Below, in pieces: positions 1 to 8,998 of a stretch of DNA of 64,000 bases; the stretch's first letter is position 1, and the number at the start of each line of letters is the position of its first letter. The DNA comes from Pseudomonas sp. ML2-2023-3. Lineage in GTDB: Bacteria; Pseudomonadota; Gammaproteobacteria; Pseudomonadales; Pseudomonadaceae. Location of the stretch: positions 31,683 through 95,682 of the forward strand of contig NZ_CP146345.1 in the NCBI RefSeq assembly GCF_037055275.1, read 5' to 3'. The translations under genes and the position numbers were made by a program. The notes beneath the pieces are model-generated. The model was not told the origin of the DNA. It ran no database searches and saw only the letters and a program-made list of their open reading frames with translations.

Positions 1-140
1 ATTCACAGGCCCAGTCAATATTTGATAGCTGGCTTAAAGAGCGCGCTAAGAACATTGCGGCATTCGGGTCGCTTGATGAACAAAGCGGCATGAAAGATCC
101 ATTCCTCGCGCTTGATGTGAACCGTTGGGAGAAAAAATAA
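1..140 (+). CDS. C-terminal fragment of an unknown protein (partial, left edge)
   Basis: An open frame enters from the left edge and stops at TAA 138-140, giving about 45 residues ending in NRWEKK. The stop overlaps the ATG of the next gene (TAATG at 138-142), a typical tightly coupled operon junction, which is the main reason to believe it is real. No domain is recognisable in so short a fragment. Its neighbours are small plasmid genes upstream of the helicase gene, so it probably belongs to the same transcription unit. Function unknown. Confidence 0.6.
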   Translation, partial: SQAQSIFDSWLKERAKNIAAFGSLDEQSGMKDPFLALDVNRWEKK

Positions 141-517
141 TGTTCAACGAAGATGAGATGAAGTTTGTCCCTGCGTATTACGCCGCGAATGGTAAAGGCC
201 AAAGCGTACCCTTCATTGTGTCGTTGATGATGGTCGATGATGAGAGCAAAGCTGCAGTACCACCCGCTGTCTCGGCGTCGATTGACAGAACGCTAAGCAT
301 CACAGGAACGGAAGGGGTGGCCTTTGCGAACATTTACAACGTCGAACCACTCGACCTGGTTGTACCGGCTCACATCGACCGGGCGATGAAGATTCTCGGC
401 GCTCTTGTGCTGTTCCGTTGCCAGAGTCCTGAAACTGCCGAAAATCTGATGACGGTGATGAATGAAGCCTACACCCTAACCTTGGTCAAAGATAAGCAGA
501 GCGATGCTGATGCTTAA
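140..517 (+). CDS. hypothetical protein, 125 aa
   Basis: Begins at ATG 140, overlapping the upstream stop. A TTG at 125 would add five residues but lies inside the previous gene. The product is soluble-looking, acidic at the end (ends SDADA), with no signal peptide or membrane segment and no motif I recognise. It overlaps the following membrane-protein gene by 14 bases, so the first four genes form one compact operon. Probably a plasmid accessory or transfer-linked protein; this is inferred only from position. Confidence 0.7.
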   Translation: MFNEDEMKFVPAYYAANGKGQSVPFIVSLMMVDDESKAAVPPAVSASIDRTLSITGTEGVAFANIYNVEPLDLVVPAHIDRAMKILGALVLFRCQSPETAENLMTVMNEAYTLTLVKDKQSDADA

Positions 518-956
518 GCAGCGGATTTGGCGTACCTGTGTGGCGATTGGCAGCTCGATCATTGGGCTTTCTTACGCAGTGCTTGCAGTTCACCACGGGT
601 TCGACGTCCCGGGCGAGCTGGTTCACGCAGCGCTGTTTCTTGCAGCAGGGATTGCTCTGCTTTACCAAACATTCAAACGACAGCACGAGGGCTCCCAGAT
701 GCCAGGTCCATTGACCAGCCAGCAGGTTGCAGAATACGAATGCGCGATGGAAACCATCGGGAACGCACTCGCGGCACGATCACAGGCAATCCACGAGGAA
801 AGGTCTAAGGCTGAGCCCGACCTTGAGGCCCTTGCAAAATTGCGACAGGAGCAGGCTGAGCTCGTGCTGGAACGTAGCAAAATATCCATAGATGACGTCG
901 ACACCGTACGTCGTGTAATCGCGAACTACGGCGCCCAGGTACGGGCTCAGATTTGA
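504..956 (+). CDS. small inner-membrane protein with coiled-coil tail, 150 aa
   Basis: Starts at ATG 504, overlapping the upstream gene by 14 bases. An ATG two codons later (510) is also possible. Two hydrophobic segments (about residues 10-28 and 38-56) are followed by a charged, probably helical tail (residues 60-150, rich in Glu, Gln, Arg and Ala). This predicts a two-pass membrane anchor with a cytoplasmic coiled-coil-like domain. The family is not recognised. It sits in the operon with the zincin-zeta gene, nine bases upstream of it, so the two may be co-translated. Confidence 0.7.
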   Translation: MLMLKQRIWRTCVAIGSSIIGLSYAVLAVHHGFDVPGELVHAALFLAAGIALLYQTFKRQHEGSQMPGPLTSQQVAEYECAMETIGNALAARSQAIHEERSKAEPDLEALAKLRQEQAELVLERSKISIDDVDTVRRVIANYGAQVRAQI

Positions 957-965
957 GGACTGGCC

Positions 966-2480
966 ATGGACGATCAGAGCAAAGGTTTGAGCGTTAAGGA
1001 AGCACAGGCGGTCGTTGATCGATTCTTGGCTGACTATAATGGAAACATCCCCCTGAGAAATCTTGTCAGGGCGAACCAGGAGGATATTTATGGACCGCAA
1101 GCATCACGCGAAAAAATCGGAATCCGCATCGACGGAGCCTACCATCCAGGAAGTGGACTTATCACAATTGTCGCTTCCAATATGGGTGACGAAGGGGCCA
1201 TCGTCCGAACCTTGCGCCACGAGCTCCTCGGGCATTTTGGGCTCAACACCTTCGATCCCGAAGAAAAAAGAGCGCTCCTTTCTCGCGTTCTTGAAACGCG
1301 TAACGAATCAACGCTAAGCCATATCTGGGCCTATGTTGATAAAAACTACGCTGATAAAAGCGAGCTGTTCCGTGCTGAAGAAGTCTTCGCATTTGTGGCT
1401 GAAGACGAACGCACGTTTCTGGGCCGAGCCTGGGACCGAACCCGTGCAGCTTTACAACAGGTTCTCAAGGCTACAGGCCTGATAGACGACAAGTCACTTT
1501 CCATCCATGAGCTTCGTGTCGAGGCGCTGGCCATTGCAAAAGGCATCAAATCCGGCGAAAGGCATCAGCAGACATTCCCTAAAGACGATCAATCGCAGTT
1601 CAGGCTTGAGGCCGAAGAGCATCAGCTTATTTTTGAAGACATTGCCCAGCACGCTTTGATGCTCAGCAAACCGGTGCAGCAACCAGTTGCAATCATCCTC
1701 GGGGGGCAACCCGGGGCGGGGAAAGCGGCCCTCAGCAGTTATGCCACGACTGAGCTGGGTGGCAACTCAATCAAGATTGACGCTGACGAACTGCGCAAGT
1801 ATCACCCCCACCTACTCAAGCTGATGCGTGAAAATGACCGTGACGCAGCGGATCTTACGCATCGTGATGCTGCAGGCTGGGCAGTGAAACTCACGAACCT
1901 GGCCATTAAAGAGCGCAGGAACCTGGTCATCGATGGAACAATGCGCGATCCAGACAGCCTGGCAAAGCTCTGCAGCAAGCTGCAATCAGCTGGGTACCGG
2001 ATCGATGCTCGTGTGTTGGCCGTTAATGACCTGGTGAGCCGTCTTAGCATTCACCATCGGTACGAGCTGCAACACGAGGCCAATGGCTTTGGGCGTTGGT
2101 CCAACCGAACCAACCACGACCTGGCGTTTGTAGGACTGCCGCTCACTGTTGATCGGCTGGAAACCGCCAATTTGGTCGACCGAATGCACGTGACGAATCG
2201 AAGCGGCACAGACATCTACGACAACACACGTATAGCGGGTGGTTGGCAGCAAACCCCCGTCCAAGGCCGAGTTCATGTAGACGCTGAGCGTTCGAGAGCC
2301 TGGACGCAGGCCGAGCGATCGTCCTTCGAACTGACCCTTGATCTTGTGCAATCCAAAATGCATCGCCGGCAAGCCAGTGAGGGGGATCTCGCGGAGCTTG
2401 CGGCTATCCGCGCGGACTACAACCGCACGCTCGCACCCAGCATTCGTACCAATCTCCCAAACCAAATCAAACCTCGATAA
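966..2480 (+). CDS. fusion of a zincin-like domain and a zeta-toxin kinase domain, 504 aa
   Basis: Two domains are visible. The N-terminal part carries RHELLGHFG at residues 84-92. This is an HExxGH-type zinc site (one residue longer than HExxH, as in M49 peptidases and some polyvalent phage/plasmid proteins). The C-terminal part has the zeta-toxin layout: Walker A GQPGAGKA at 247-254, IDADELRKYHP near 271-281 and VIDGTMRDP near 321-329. Zeta toxins phosphorylate UDP-N-acetylglucosamine. No epsilon-like antitoxin is obvious next door, although the 111-residue gene immediately downstream is a positional candidate. The arrangement suggests an accessory protein that may travel with, or protect, the plasmid; this is inference. 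Domain calls are firm, the biological role is not. Confidence 0.8.
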   Translation: MDDQSKGLSVKEAQAVVDRFLADYNGNIPLRNLVRANQEDIYGPQASREKIGIRIDGAYHPGSGLITIVASNMGDEGAIVRTLRHELLGHFGLNTFDPEEKRALLSRVLETRNESTLSHIWAYVDKNYADKSELFRAEEVFAFVAEDERTFLGRAWDRTRAALQQVLKATGLIDDKSLSIHELRVEALAIAKGIKSGERHQQTFPKDDQSQFRLEAEEHQLIFEDIAQHALMLSKPVQQPVAIILGGQPGAGKAALSSYATTELGGNSIKIDADELRKYHPHLLKLMRENDRDAADLTHRDAAGWAVKLTNLAIKERRNLVIDGTMRDPDSLAKLCSKLQSAGYRIDARVLAVNDLVSRLSIHHRYELQHEANGFGRWSNRTNHDLAFVGLPLTVDRLETANLVDRMHVTNRSGTDIYDNTRIAGGWQQTPVQGRVHVDAERSRAWTQAERSSFELTLDLVQSKMHRRQASEGDLAELAAIRADYNRTLAPSIRTNLPNQIKPR

Positions 2481-2499
2481 ATCCATCAGGGGCCAAGCC

Positions 2500-2835
2500 A
2501 TGAAACCAGACGAATTTGCTGCAAAATTAATGAAAGCTACTCCGGATCAGCTTGAAGCCTTGGATGATGCTCACTGGAGGTATATCAGTCTCATTGGGCT
2601 TGTTTCGGATGCGGTTCCCGCAGACGTGGTGGAGGCAGACCAAAAGGCATATCCGGATCTCATCAAGCGCAACGGCGCAATGACCGTATTCGACGATGCT
2701 GATTGCGAAGTCTTTATGGCGTCGGTCACCGGGCTTCCCGAAGAAATGTGTGCAGCCTGGCGGGACAAAGATTTCTACACGCTGCATGGCGAAACAGCTG
2801 ATGAGATGGCAGATCGTCAGACAAAACAATCCTAA
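2500..2835 (+). CDS. hypothetical acidic protein, 111 aa
   Basis: ATG 2500 follows CAGGGG at a good distance and lies 19 bases after the zincin-zeta stop, so the two are likely co-transcribed. A longer in-frame ORF reaching back to 2338 overlaps that gene and is rejected. The protein is acidic (many Asp/Glu), soluble, and has no recognised motif. Small acidic partners beside toxins are often antitoxins, so it is worth testing against the zeta domain, but nothing in the sequence shows epsilon homology. Confidence 0.65.
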   Translation: MKPDEFAAKLMKATPDQLEALDDAHWRYISLIGLVSDAVPADVVEADQKAYPDLIKRNGAMTVFDDADCEVFMASVTGLPEEMCAAWRDKDFYTLHGETADEMADRQTKQS

Positions 2836-2854
2836 TCTCTCGGGAGGATACTGA

Positions 2855-3241
2855 ATGTCGACCCAAACTCTACCCAACCAATCAGTCACCTGGGCAGAAC
2901 TCAGCTGTGTCGTTGAAGAGTTCTCTGAATGGCAGCAACGCTCTGATCGAAAATTTTCTGATGAACACACGGAGCTTTTGGCTTACCTGATGGACCAGTT
3001 GCAAGCGGAAAGCGAATCACTGATTGGCAATCCGCTCAACCATCCAGTACTCGGGCTGATCAGCCATATGAGCAGCAAAAATAATCGGATGCGTGAGCTC
3101 TTGTTTGCCTACCTTGCGATTGTGCTCTCTCAAGATCTAGAACCTGCCCGAAAGCTCATTACTGGACAGCGACTGCAGCTACATCTTCACCCGGAATATG
3201 TGGCTGCGACCTGCTGCTACGGCGCCTCTTACAACGCTTAA
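2855..3241 (+). CDS. hypothetical protein, 128 aa
   Basis: ATG 2855 follows GGGAGG (2841-2846) eight bases upstream, a strong ribosome site. Predicted soluble and mostly helical. No signal peptide, transmembrane segment or recognised motif. It closes the left-hand operon: the next gene, the giant helicase, has its own promoter and operator in the 107-base gap that follows. Function unknown. Confidence 0.65.
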   Translation: MSTQTLPNQSVTWAELSCVVEEFSEWQQRSDRKFSDEHTELLAYLMDQLQAESESLIGNPLNHPVLGLISHMSSKNNRMRELLFAYLAIVLSQDLEPARKLITGQRLQLHLHPEYVAATCCYGASYNA

Positions 3242-3287
3242 AATCCCACTGAATTCGCGGACGGTCATCCTCAAATGCCGGTAAGAA

Positions 3288-3329
3288 TTGTACTCTGTTA
3301 CGCATTTCGTATAATGACTATGATACGAA
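3288..3329 (+). promoter_or_regulatory. promoter with overlapping palindromic operator upstream of the helicase gene
   Basis: TTGTAC (3288-3293), 16-base spacer, TATAAT (3310-3315). The -10 box lies inside a palindrome with arms TTCGTAT and ATACGAA (3306-3329) separated by ten bases. The same design occurs at 19211, 21925, 23805 and 63241, so a shared repressor is likely. Confidence 0.7.
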
Positions 3330-3348
3330 CTAGACGGAGTACTATACG

Positions 3349-6300
3349 ATGCGTAGGAAAAGGCCGTCCCACGATCAAGCCCAATTGGGCTTTGATTTCG
3401 CCTTTCAAGAAACCGTAGACGCCATAGAGACCCTCGAAGCCGGTCTCGACATCGATGACGACCAAGGAGAACAGCATGATCACAAATCAAACCCAACCGT
3501 TGGAAATCGCAAGCCGGGAACTGAACTCGGAGACAATCAAGGCAATTCGTCAGTCTCCGTCGTTCGGCCCACAGTCTTGGAAAATTCTGGATCGTTGGGC
3601 CTTGAACAGCCCCACGCAGTTGAAGCAACTGGAGAGCGAGGGGGAACTGACTCTGCTGGGGAAAGTGTTGGAGCAGCAACGCTTGGAACTGGAAGCACTC
3701 CACAGCCTCCCAGCGGAGCACAAAACCGGCCTGACCGAGCACGAAGTGCTGGCCCTGCAGGAAGTGAACACAGAACTTTAACACCAACCGATTACGCGAT
3801 CACCGCGGCTGACTCGCTGGGTTTAGGTGGGGCAAAAGCCAAGTTTCGGGACAACGTAGAGGCGATCCAGCTACTGCAGCGACTGCGTGAGCAGAAGCGG
3901 GCAGCTGTACCAGCAGAACAGGCAATACTGGTCAAATATGTTGGATGGGGTGGGTTGCCTCAGGCGTTCGACCATCGTAATCAGGCTTGGCAGCGGGAGT
4001 ACCAGGAACTGGGCGCGCTTCTCAGCCAAGATGAATTTGAGAAAGCTCGGCGCTCGACTCAAGATGCCCACTACACCTCTGCTGCTGTCATTGGGGGGAT
4101 TTATGAGGGCATGCAGCGGCTTGGATTCCCGGGCGGTAAGATCTTCGAGCCAGCTGCCGGCACTGGCAACTTTATTGGCTTGATGCCCGAAGGGATTCGG
4201 AAAGAAAGCCACTTTACTGCAGTCGAGCTCGATCCTCTGACAGCGGAGATAGGTAAGCACCTTTACCCTACAGCTACCTATCTCAACCGGGGCCTGCAGG
4301 ATGTTGTCGTTCCCAGCGGTTATTTTGACGCGTGCGTGGCCAACCCTCCTTTCGGCTCGCAATCACTCTACGATCCCCATCACCGCGAGTTGAGCGGGTA
4401 CTCCATCCACAACTACTTTCTCGCCAAATCCCTCGACAAGCTCAAGCCAGGTGGCGTGATGGGAGTAGTCGTCAGTCGCTACTTTTTGGATGCAGCGAAC
4501 GGCAGAGCTCGTGAGCACATCGCTGAACAATCCCACTTCCTTGGCGCGATTCGGTTGCCAAACACTGCTTTCAAAGAGAACGCGCTGACGGAAGTCACGA
4601 CCGATATTGTGTTTTTCCAGAAAGCGATACCTGGTGAGGAAACTGACAAGCGATGGGTAAATGTCGGCGATATACGAGATCGTGAGACAGGTGCCCCCAT
4701 CACCATCAACCAGTATTTCATTGAAAACCCTTGGCAGATGGCCGGTCGCATGGTCATTTCACGGAACATGCACCGAGACACCGCTGATTTGATCGGGGAG
4801 CCTGGTCGGGATCTGGCCGCTGAGATCTCCGCTCGGTTGGAAGCATTACCACGTGACGTTTACAAAGCTAATTCGTCTCCAGAATTGGTTGACGCTGCAG
4901 ATGAGAAACCTGAGCTGGTACTTCCTGAGAATCTGAAAGTCGGCTCCTACTTCATCACCGAGGCTGGCCTAATAGCTCGACGCCTTCCCGACCAGTTGGC
5001 CAAGACTGATTATCAACTGATCACACCCAAAAACGAGCGTGCAGGCGACCGAATCAAGGGCATGATCGAGGTCAGGAATGCCCTACGGACTTTGATGGCA
5101 GCAGAACAATCCGAGGGCATCGAAAGCGACCTCGATCTGCACCGGACTCGACTCAACACGCTGTACGATCGGTTCATTCGAAAACATGGCCATATCAGCA
5201 GCCAGGCTAACCGTTTGGCCATGTGCGACGATCCTGAATATCCATTGTTGAATGCGCTGGAAAGCAACTACGACCGGGGCATATCAGCAGATATGGCCCG
5301 CAAGCATGATGTGGCCGCTCGTCCCCCAAAAGCTGATAAGGCATCGATTTTCAGCCGTCGCGTGATGACACCTCGTCAGGAAGTTCGGCATGTCGATTCG
5401 GCGACAGATGCCTTAGTCGTTTCCATGAACCAGGTCGGCCGTGTTGACCTGGAACGCATGGTTCGCCTTTGCGGTCGTTCCGAAGAAGACATCATTGCTG
5501 ATCTGCGAGGTTTGATTTATTTCAATCCTGGAAAGGACCGATGGGAGACAGCAGACCAGTATTTAACAGGGAACGTGAAAGCTAAGCTTCGTGGTGCTAT
5601 CAGGGCTGCAGAGCAAGACCCGCGCTTTTCGCATAACGTAGACGCCTTGCGCCCGGTTCAACCTGCAGACATCGATCCGGTCGACATCTCTGTCCAACTG
5701 GGTTCAACCTGGGTACCTGATACCGTCGTCGATAAATTCGTGGTTCACCTGCTTGGTGATGTGCAGAGACGCATCAGCTACCAGGCAGCGCTCGGAAAAT
5801 GGATTGCTGATATTGGTCAGGGTGACAACACGACGTGTCGTGTTACCTGGGGTACTGAAGCGTACCCGGCAAACAAACTGATTGAAGCGGTACTAACCAA
5901 CCGATCAATTCAAGTCAAAACCGAAGTCGGCCGAGATGATCGCGGCCAACCCATCATGCAGGTTGACGAAACTCAAACCGCCGCAGCCAACCAGAAAGCA
6001 GATGAATTGCGCCAGGCATTTGTTGACTGGATCTGGGAGGACAAAGAGCAGCGGGTGGAGCTGGCCAGGCTTTACAACGACAGGTTCAATACCAATATTC
6101 CATCGCGGTACAACGGCTCTCACCTCCAGTTACCTGGTGCATCACTCGACATCACGCTGCGTCCTCATCAGAAGGATGGGATCTGGCGGGGCATTCAAGA
6201 CGGAACCGCTTTATTCGATCACGTCGTCGGCGCCGGCAAGACACTGGTGTGCGTTGGGACCGTTATGGAAAGCAAGCGGATGGGGCTTCTGAACAAGCCG

Positions 6301-8889
6301 ATGCTTGTTGTGCCCAACCATCTGTTGCTGCAATGGAAAGACGCTATCTACTCACTTTACCCAGACGCTAATGTCCTGGTTGCTGAGAAGTCAGATTTCA
6401 AAAAGGAAAACCGCGAGCGCCTGTTTGCCCGTATCGCAACGGGTGATTGGGATGCCGTCGTAGTTGCACATAGCTCGTTCAAAAAAATCGGGATGCCTCA
6501 GGACACTCTTGAAAAATTGCTCCAGGAGCAAATTAGCGACCTGAGCAATGCAATCATCGATCTCAAGAACGACCGCGGGGATCGCATCACCATCAAGGAA
6601 ATGGAGAAGGCCAAAGAGCGGATGAAGGAACGCCTGGAGAAAAAAGCCGATACAGGTGCTAAAGACCAGGCAGTGACCTTTGCAGATCTGGGTGTCGATG
6701 CGCTGGTCGTTGATGAGGCTCAAGAATTCAAGAACCTGTTCATAACCACGTCGCTGAGCCGGATTTCCGGTCTGGGGAACCTTACAGGCTCCGAAAAGGC
6801 CTTCGACCTGTTTGTTAAATGTCGGTACCTGCAGCAGAAGTACGACGGTCGAGGAGTCTTCCTTGCTACTGGTACGCCTTTGAGCAACACCATAGCTGAG
6901 CTTTATACCGTTCAGCGGTACATGCAGTATGACGAACTGAAAGAACGCGGGATCGTACACTTCGATGCCTGGGCTTCTACCTTCGGCCAAGTGGTTACCG
7001 GCTGGGAGCTGGATGCCACCGGTGTGAATTACCGACTCAATTCAAGATTTTCAAGATTCCAAAATGTCCCTGAGCTGAACACGATGTACCGAACCTTTGC
7101 GGACGTCATCACCAGGGCAGATCTGCAACAACAGGCCGCAGAACGAGGGACACGATTCCCAGTGCCTAGGGTTAAAGGCGGTCGTCCTCAAAACATCATC
7201 GTTGAACGCTCCAATGAACAAGCCCAATACATGGGTGTTCAATCCGAGGTACTGGATGATCACGGTAAGCCAATTCATCGTGCTGACGGCGGTGTTATCC
7301 GGAGCTGGAACAAGGGTTCGATCATCTACCGTATGGAACACCTTCCACGGGATCCGCGCATCGACAACCCGCTGAAGATCACCAACGATGCCAGGAAGGC
7401 GGGGCTAGATTTCCGATTGATCGATCCTGACTCTGATGACTTCATTGGCAGTAAGGTGAATGCCTGCGTGGAAAACGTACACCGCATCTGGGAGGCTTGG
7501 GATGCTCGCCAAGGCACTCAGTTGGTATTCTGCGACCTTTCCACCCCCAAAGGAAAAAAGCGACAGGAAACCGCTCCAGAAGCCTCCCTTGATGATGACG
7601 ACGATGGGGAGGTCATCTCCATGGACGAAATCTTGGCTGGCAACGCATCGTTCAGCGTGTACGAGGAGATCCGTACGAAGCTCATCAACAAGGGCGTGCC
7701 GGCAGATCAGGTAAGATTCATCCATGAAGCCAATACAGACCTGCAGAAGTCGAAGCTTTTTGACGAAATGAATCGCGGTGATGTTCGGGTGCTGCTTGGC
7801 TCCACCACGAAGATGGGTGCAGGTACTAACGTACAACGCAGACTGGTTGCCCTACACCACGTCGACGCCCCTTGGCGCCCAAGCGATCTTGAACAACGTG
7901 ACGGTCGAATCGAGCGTCAGGGCAACATGTTCTATGAACAGGATCCAGACGGTTTTGAGATCGAAATCCTGCGCTATGCGACCAAACAGACCTATGACAG
8001 CCGGATGTGGCAGACCATCGAATACAAGGCTGCCGGCATCGAGCAGTTCCGGAAAGGGGATGGCCTTCAGCGTGTCATTGACGACGTGGCCAGCGAAGCT
8101 GCCAACGCTGCAGAGATGAAGGCCGCTGCAACCGGTAATCCGCTTATTTTCCTCCAAGTCCAACTTGCTGCTGACTTGAAGAAAGTGGAGGCGCTGTTCT
8201 CCAACTACAAGCGAAATCAACATGCCCTGGATAGCAGGATTACCTGGCTTGAAGAAGCAGACAAAAGAGCTGACAGATCGGTCGCTCGTTGGAATGGCGA
8301 GATCGCCAAACGCGATGCCGGAACAGGTTCCAGCTTCTTGTTCAAAACGGCAGCAAAGAGCTATGGCGAGGACAACAAAGACCAGCTCCTGGGCGCAATC
8401 ATGGGCAGCATGAAGGTGGCCGTCGACCGCAAGGCAGAGGACACTTTCCAGCGTGCGGCAATCATCCGTGTTGGCACCTACAGGGGATTTGAGATCGACG
8501 TCTCCTGCAACCGGAACAAGATTCAGTTCACGGTTACAGGCAACGATTCGTACGAGCCAGATAACCTGGTATATCGAACCGACGACAAATTCAGCCTGCC
8601 AGGCTTCATCAGCCGCATTGATAATTTCCTGGACCGGTTTGAAGCTTGGCGAGCTGACGCTGAAAACTCCCGGATTGGGGAGAGGGATGAGCTGGCCAAG
8701 GCCAAGATAGAAAAGGGGAAACCATTCCAGCAGCAAAGTCGCCTGGAAAACCTGAGGGATGACTCACGTGATGTGATGACAGAGCTCAAGCTGATGCAAG
8801 CTGACGACAACTACGTCTCGACGTGGACGCCGAAGTCGACAGTGCTGCAGGGGAATGCCGCACCAGAAGCTAAGAAAATGCGCGCTTAA
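3349..8889 (+). CDS. giant N6-adenine methylase / SNF2 helicase protein (DarB-like antirestriction type), 1846 aa
   Basis: The N-terminal half contains a methyltransferase core with motif IV NPPF at residues 332-335. The C-terminal half is an SNF2-type ATPase: Walker A GAGKT near 961-965, DEAQ at 1122-1125, TGTPLSN near 1174-1180, and the arginine-finger motif QRDGRIERQG near 1517-1526. Such fusions occur in phages (P1 DarB) and conjugative elements, where they are thought to protect incoming DNA from restriction; that role is inferred. Residues 43-145 have the look of a second-choice reading frame (Gly/Ser/Pro-rich), because another gene with a better ribosome site lies there in frame 2. No strong internal start is seen downstream, so ATG 3349 is kept. 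An exact origin iteron is embedded at 4658-4677. Confidence 0.85.
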   Translation: MRRKRPSHDQAQLGFDFAFQETVDAIETLEAGLDIDDDQGEQHDHKSNPTVGNRKPGTELGDNQGNSSVSVVRPTVLENSGSLGLEQPHAVEATGERGGTDSAGESVGAATLGTGSTPQPPSGAQNRPDRARSAGPAGSEHRTLTPTDYAITAADSLGLGGAKAKFRDNVEAIQLLQRLREQKRAAVPAEQAILVKYVGWGGLPQAFDHRNQAWQREYQELGALLSQDEFEKARRSTQDAHYTSAAVIGGIYEGMQRLGFPGGKIFEPAAGTGNFIGLMPEGIRKESHFTAVELDPLTAEIGKHLYPTATYLNRGLQDVVVPSGYFDACVANPPFGSQSLYDPHHRELSGYSIHNYFLAKSLDKLKPGGVMGVVVSRYFLDAANGRAREHIAEQSHFLGAIRLPNTAFKENALTEVTTDIVFFQKAIPGEETDKRWVNVGDIRDRETGAPITINQYFIENPWQMAGRMVISRNMHRDTADLIGEPGRDLAAEISARLEALPRDVYKANSSPELVDAADEKPELVLPENLKVGSYFITEAGLIARRLPDQLAKTDYQLITPKNERAGDRIKGMIEVRNALRTLMAAEQSEGIESDLDLHRTRLNTLYDRFIRKHGHISSQANRLAMCDDPEYPLLNALESNYDRGISADMARKHDVAARPPKADKASIFSRRVMTPRQEVRHVDSATDALVVSMNQVGRVDLERMVRLCGRSEEDIIADLRGLIYFNPGKDRWETADQYLTGNVKAKLRGAIRAAEQDPRFSHNVDALRPVQPADIDPVDISVQLGSTWVPDTVVDKFVVHLLGDVQRRISYQAALGKWIADIGQGDNTTCRVTWGTEAYPANKLIEAVLTNRSIQVKTEVGRDDRGQPIMQVDETQTAAANQKADELRQAFVDWIWEDKEQRVELARLYNDRFNTNIPSRYNGSHLQLPGASLDITLRPHQKDGIWRGIQDGTALFDHVVGAGKTLVCVGTVMESKRMGLLNKPMLVVPNHLLLQWKDAIYSLYPDANVLVAEKSDFKKENRERLFARIATGDWDAVVVAHSSFKKIGMPQDTLEKLLQEQISDLSNAIIDLKNDRGDRITIKEMEKAKERMKERLEKKADTGAKDQAVTFADLGVDALVVDEAQEFKNLFITTSLSRISGLGNLTGSEKAFDLFVKCRYLQQKYDGRGVFLATGTPLSNTIAELYTVQRYMQYDELKERGIVHFDAWASTFGQVVTGWELDATGVNYRLNSRFSRFQNVPELNTMYRTFADVITRADLQQQAAERGTRFPVPRVKGGRPQNIIVERSNEQAQYMGVQSEVLDDHGKPIHRADGGVIRSWNKGSIIYRMEHLPRDPRIDNPLKITNDARKAGLDFRLIDPDSDDFIGSKVNACVENVHRIWEAWDARQGTQLVFCDLSTPKGKKRQETAPEASLDDDDDGEVISMDEILAGNASFSVYEEIRTKLINKGVPADQVRFIHEANTDLQKSKLFDEMNRGDVRVLLGSTTKMGAGTNVQRRLVALHHVDAPWRPSDLEQRDGRIERQGNMFYEQDPDGFEIEILRYATKQTYDSRMWQTIEYKAAGIEQFRKGDGLQRVIDDVASEAANAAEMKAAATGNPLIFLQVQLAADLKKVEALFSNYKRNQHALDSRITWLEEADKRADRSVARWNGEIAKRDAGTGSSFLFKTAAKSYGEDNKDQLLGAIMGSMKVAVDRKAEDTFQRAAIIRVGTYRGFEIDVSCNRNKIQFTVTGNDSYEPDNLVYRTDDKFSLPGFISRIDNFLDRFEAWRADAENSRIGERDELAKAKIEKGKPFQQQSRLENLRDDSRDVMTELKLMQADDNYVSTWTPKSTVLQGNAAPEAKKMRA
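3476..3781 (+). CDS. nested small gene in an alternative frame, 101 aa
   Basis: This ORF lies wholly inside the helicase gene, in another frame. It has ATG 3476 preceded by AAGGAG (3464-3469) six bases upstream, one of the best ribosome sites in the window. The product looks like a normal helical soluble protein (for example KILDRWALNSPTQLKQLE, then LLGKVLEQQRLELEALHSL), whereas the overlying helicase frame here is low-complexity. Both frames may be expressed. Function unknown; possibly an accessory to the helicase or transfer system. A longer form from 3455 exists but starts before the ribosome site. Confidence 0.6.
   Translation: MITNQTQPLEIASRELNSETIKAIRQSPSFGPQSWKILDRWALNSPTQLKQLESEGELTLLGKVLEQQRLELEALHSLPAEHKTGLTEHEVLALQEVNTEL
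4658..4677 (+). repeat. solitary origin iteron inside the helicase coding sequence
   Basis: The 20 bases here are identical to those at 58900-58919 (end of the rep gene) and 63060-63079 (origin). The core is TGTCGGCGATATACGA. In frame it encodes part of a VGDIRD stretch. A chance 20-base match is very unlikely in a window of this size. Confidence 0.7.
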
Positions 8890-8897
8890 ACCCAAGC

Positions 8898-8930
8898 ACC
8901 CCGCTCAAGGAATGAGCGGGGGTCGGCTTT
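8898..8930 (+). terminator. rho-independent terminator after the helicase gene
   Basis: Nine-base stem CCCCGCTCA / TGAGCGGGG with a five-base loop (8899-8921), followed by a T-rich stretch (CGGCTTTT). It starts nine bases after the helicase stop. Confidence 0.75.
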
Positions 8931-8998
8931 TCCTACCTACTTCTGTTGTGTTCGATCAACTGGCCAACGGCACCTGGTGTAATGCTGCAATACTTCCT

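Noticed and set aside
3179..3787. 202-codon minus-strand ORF
   Set aside because: Antisense to the promoter/operator and nested gene; no ribosome site, unnatural composition.
7852..8736. 294-codon minus-strand ORF within the helicase gene
   Set aside because: Shadow of the conserved helicase frame; no ribosome site and composition typical of antisense reading.
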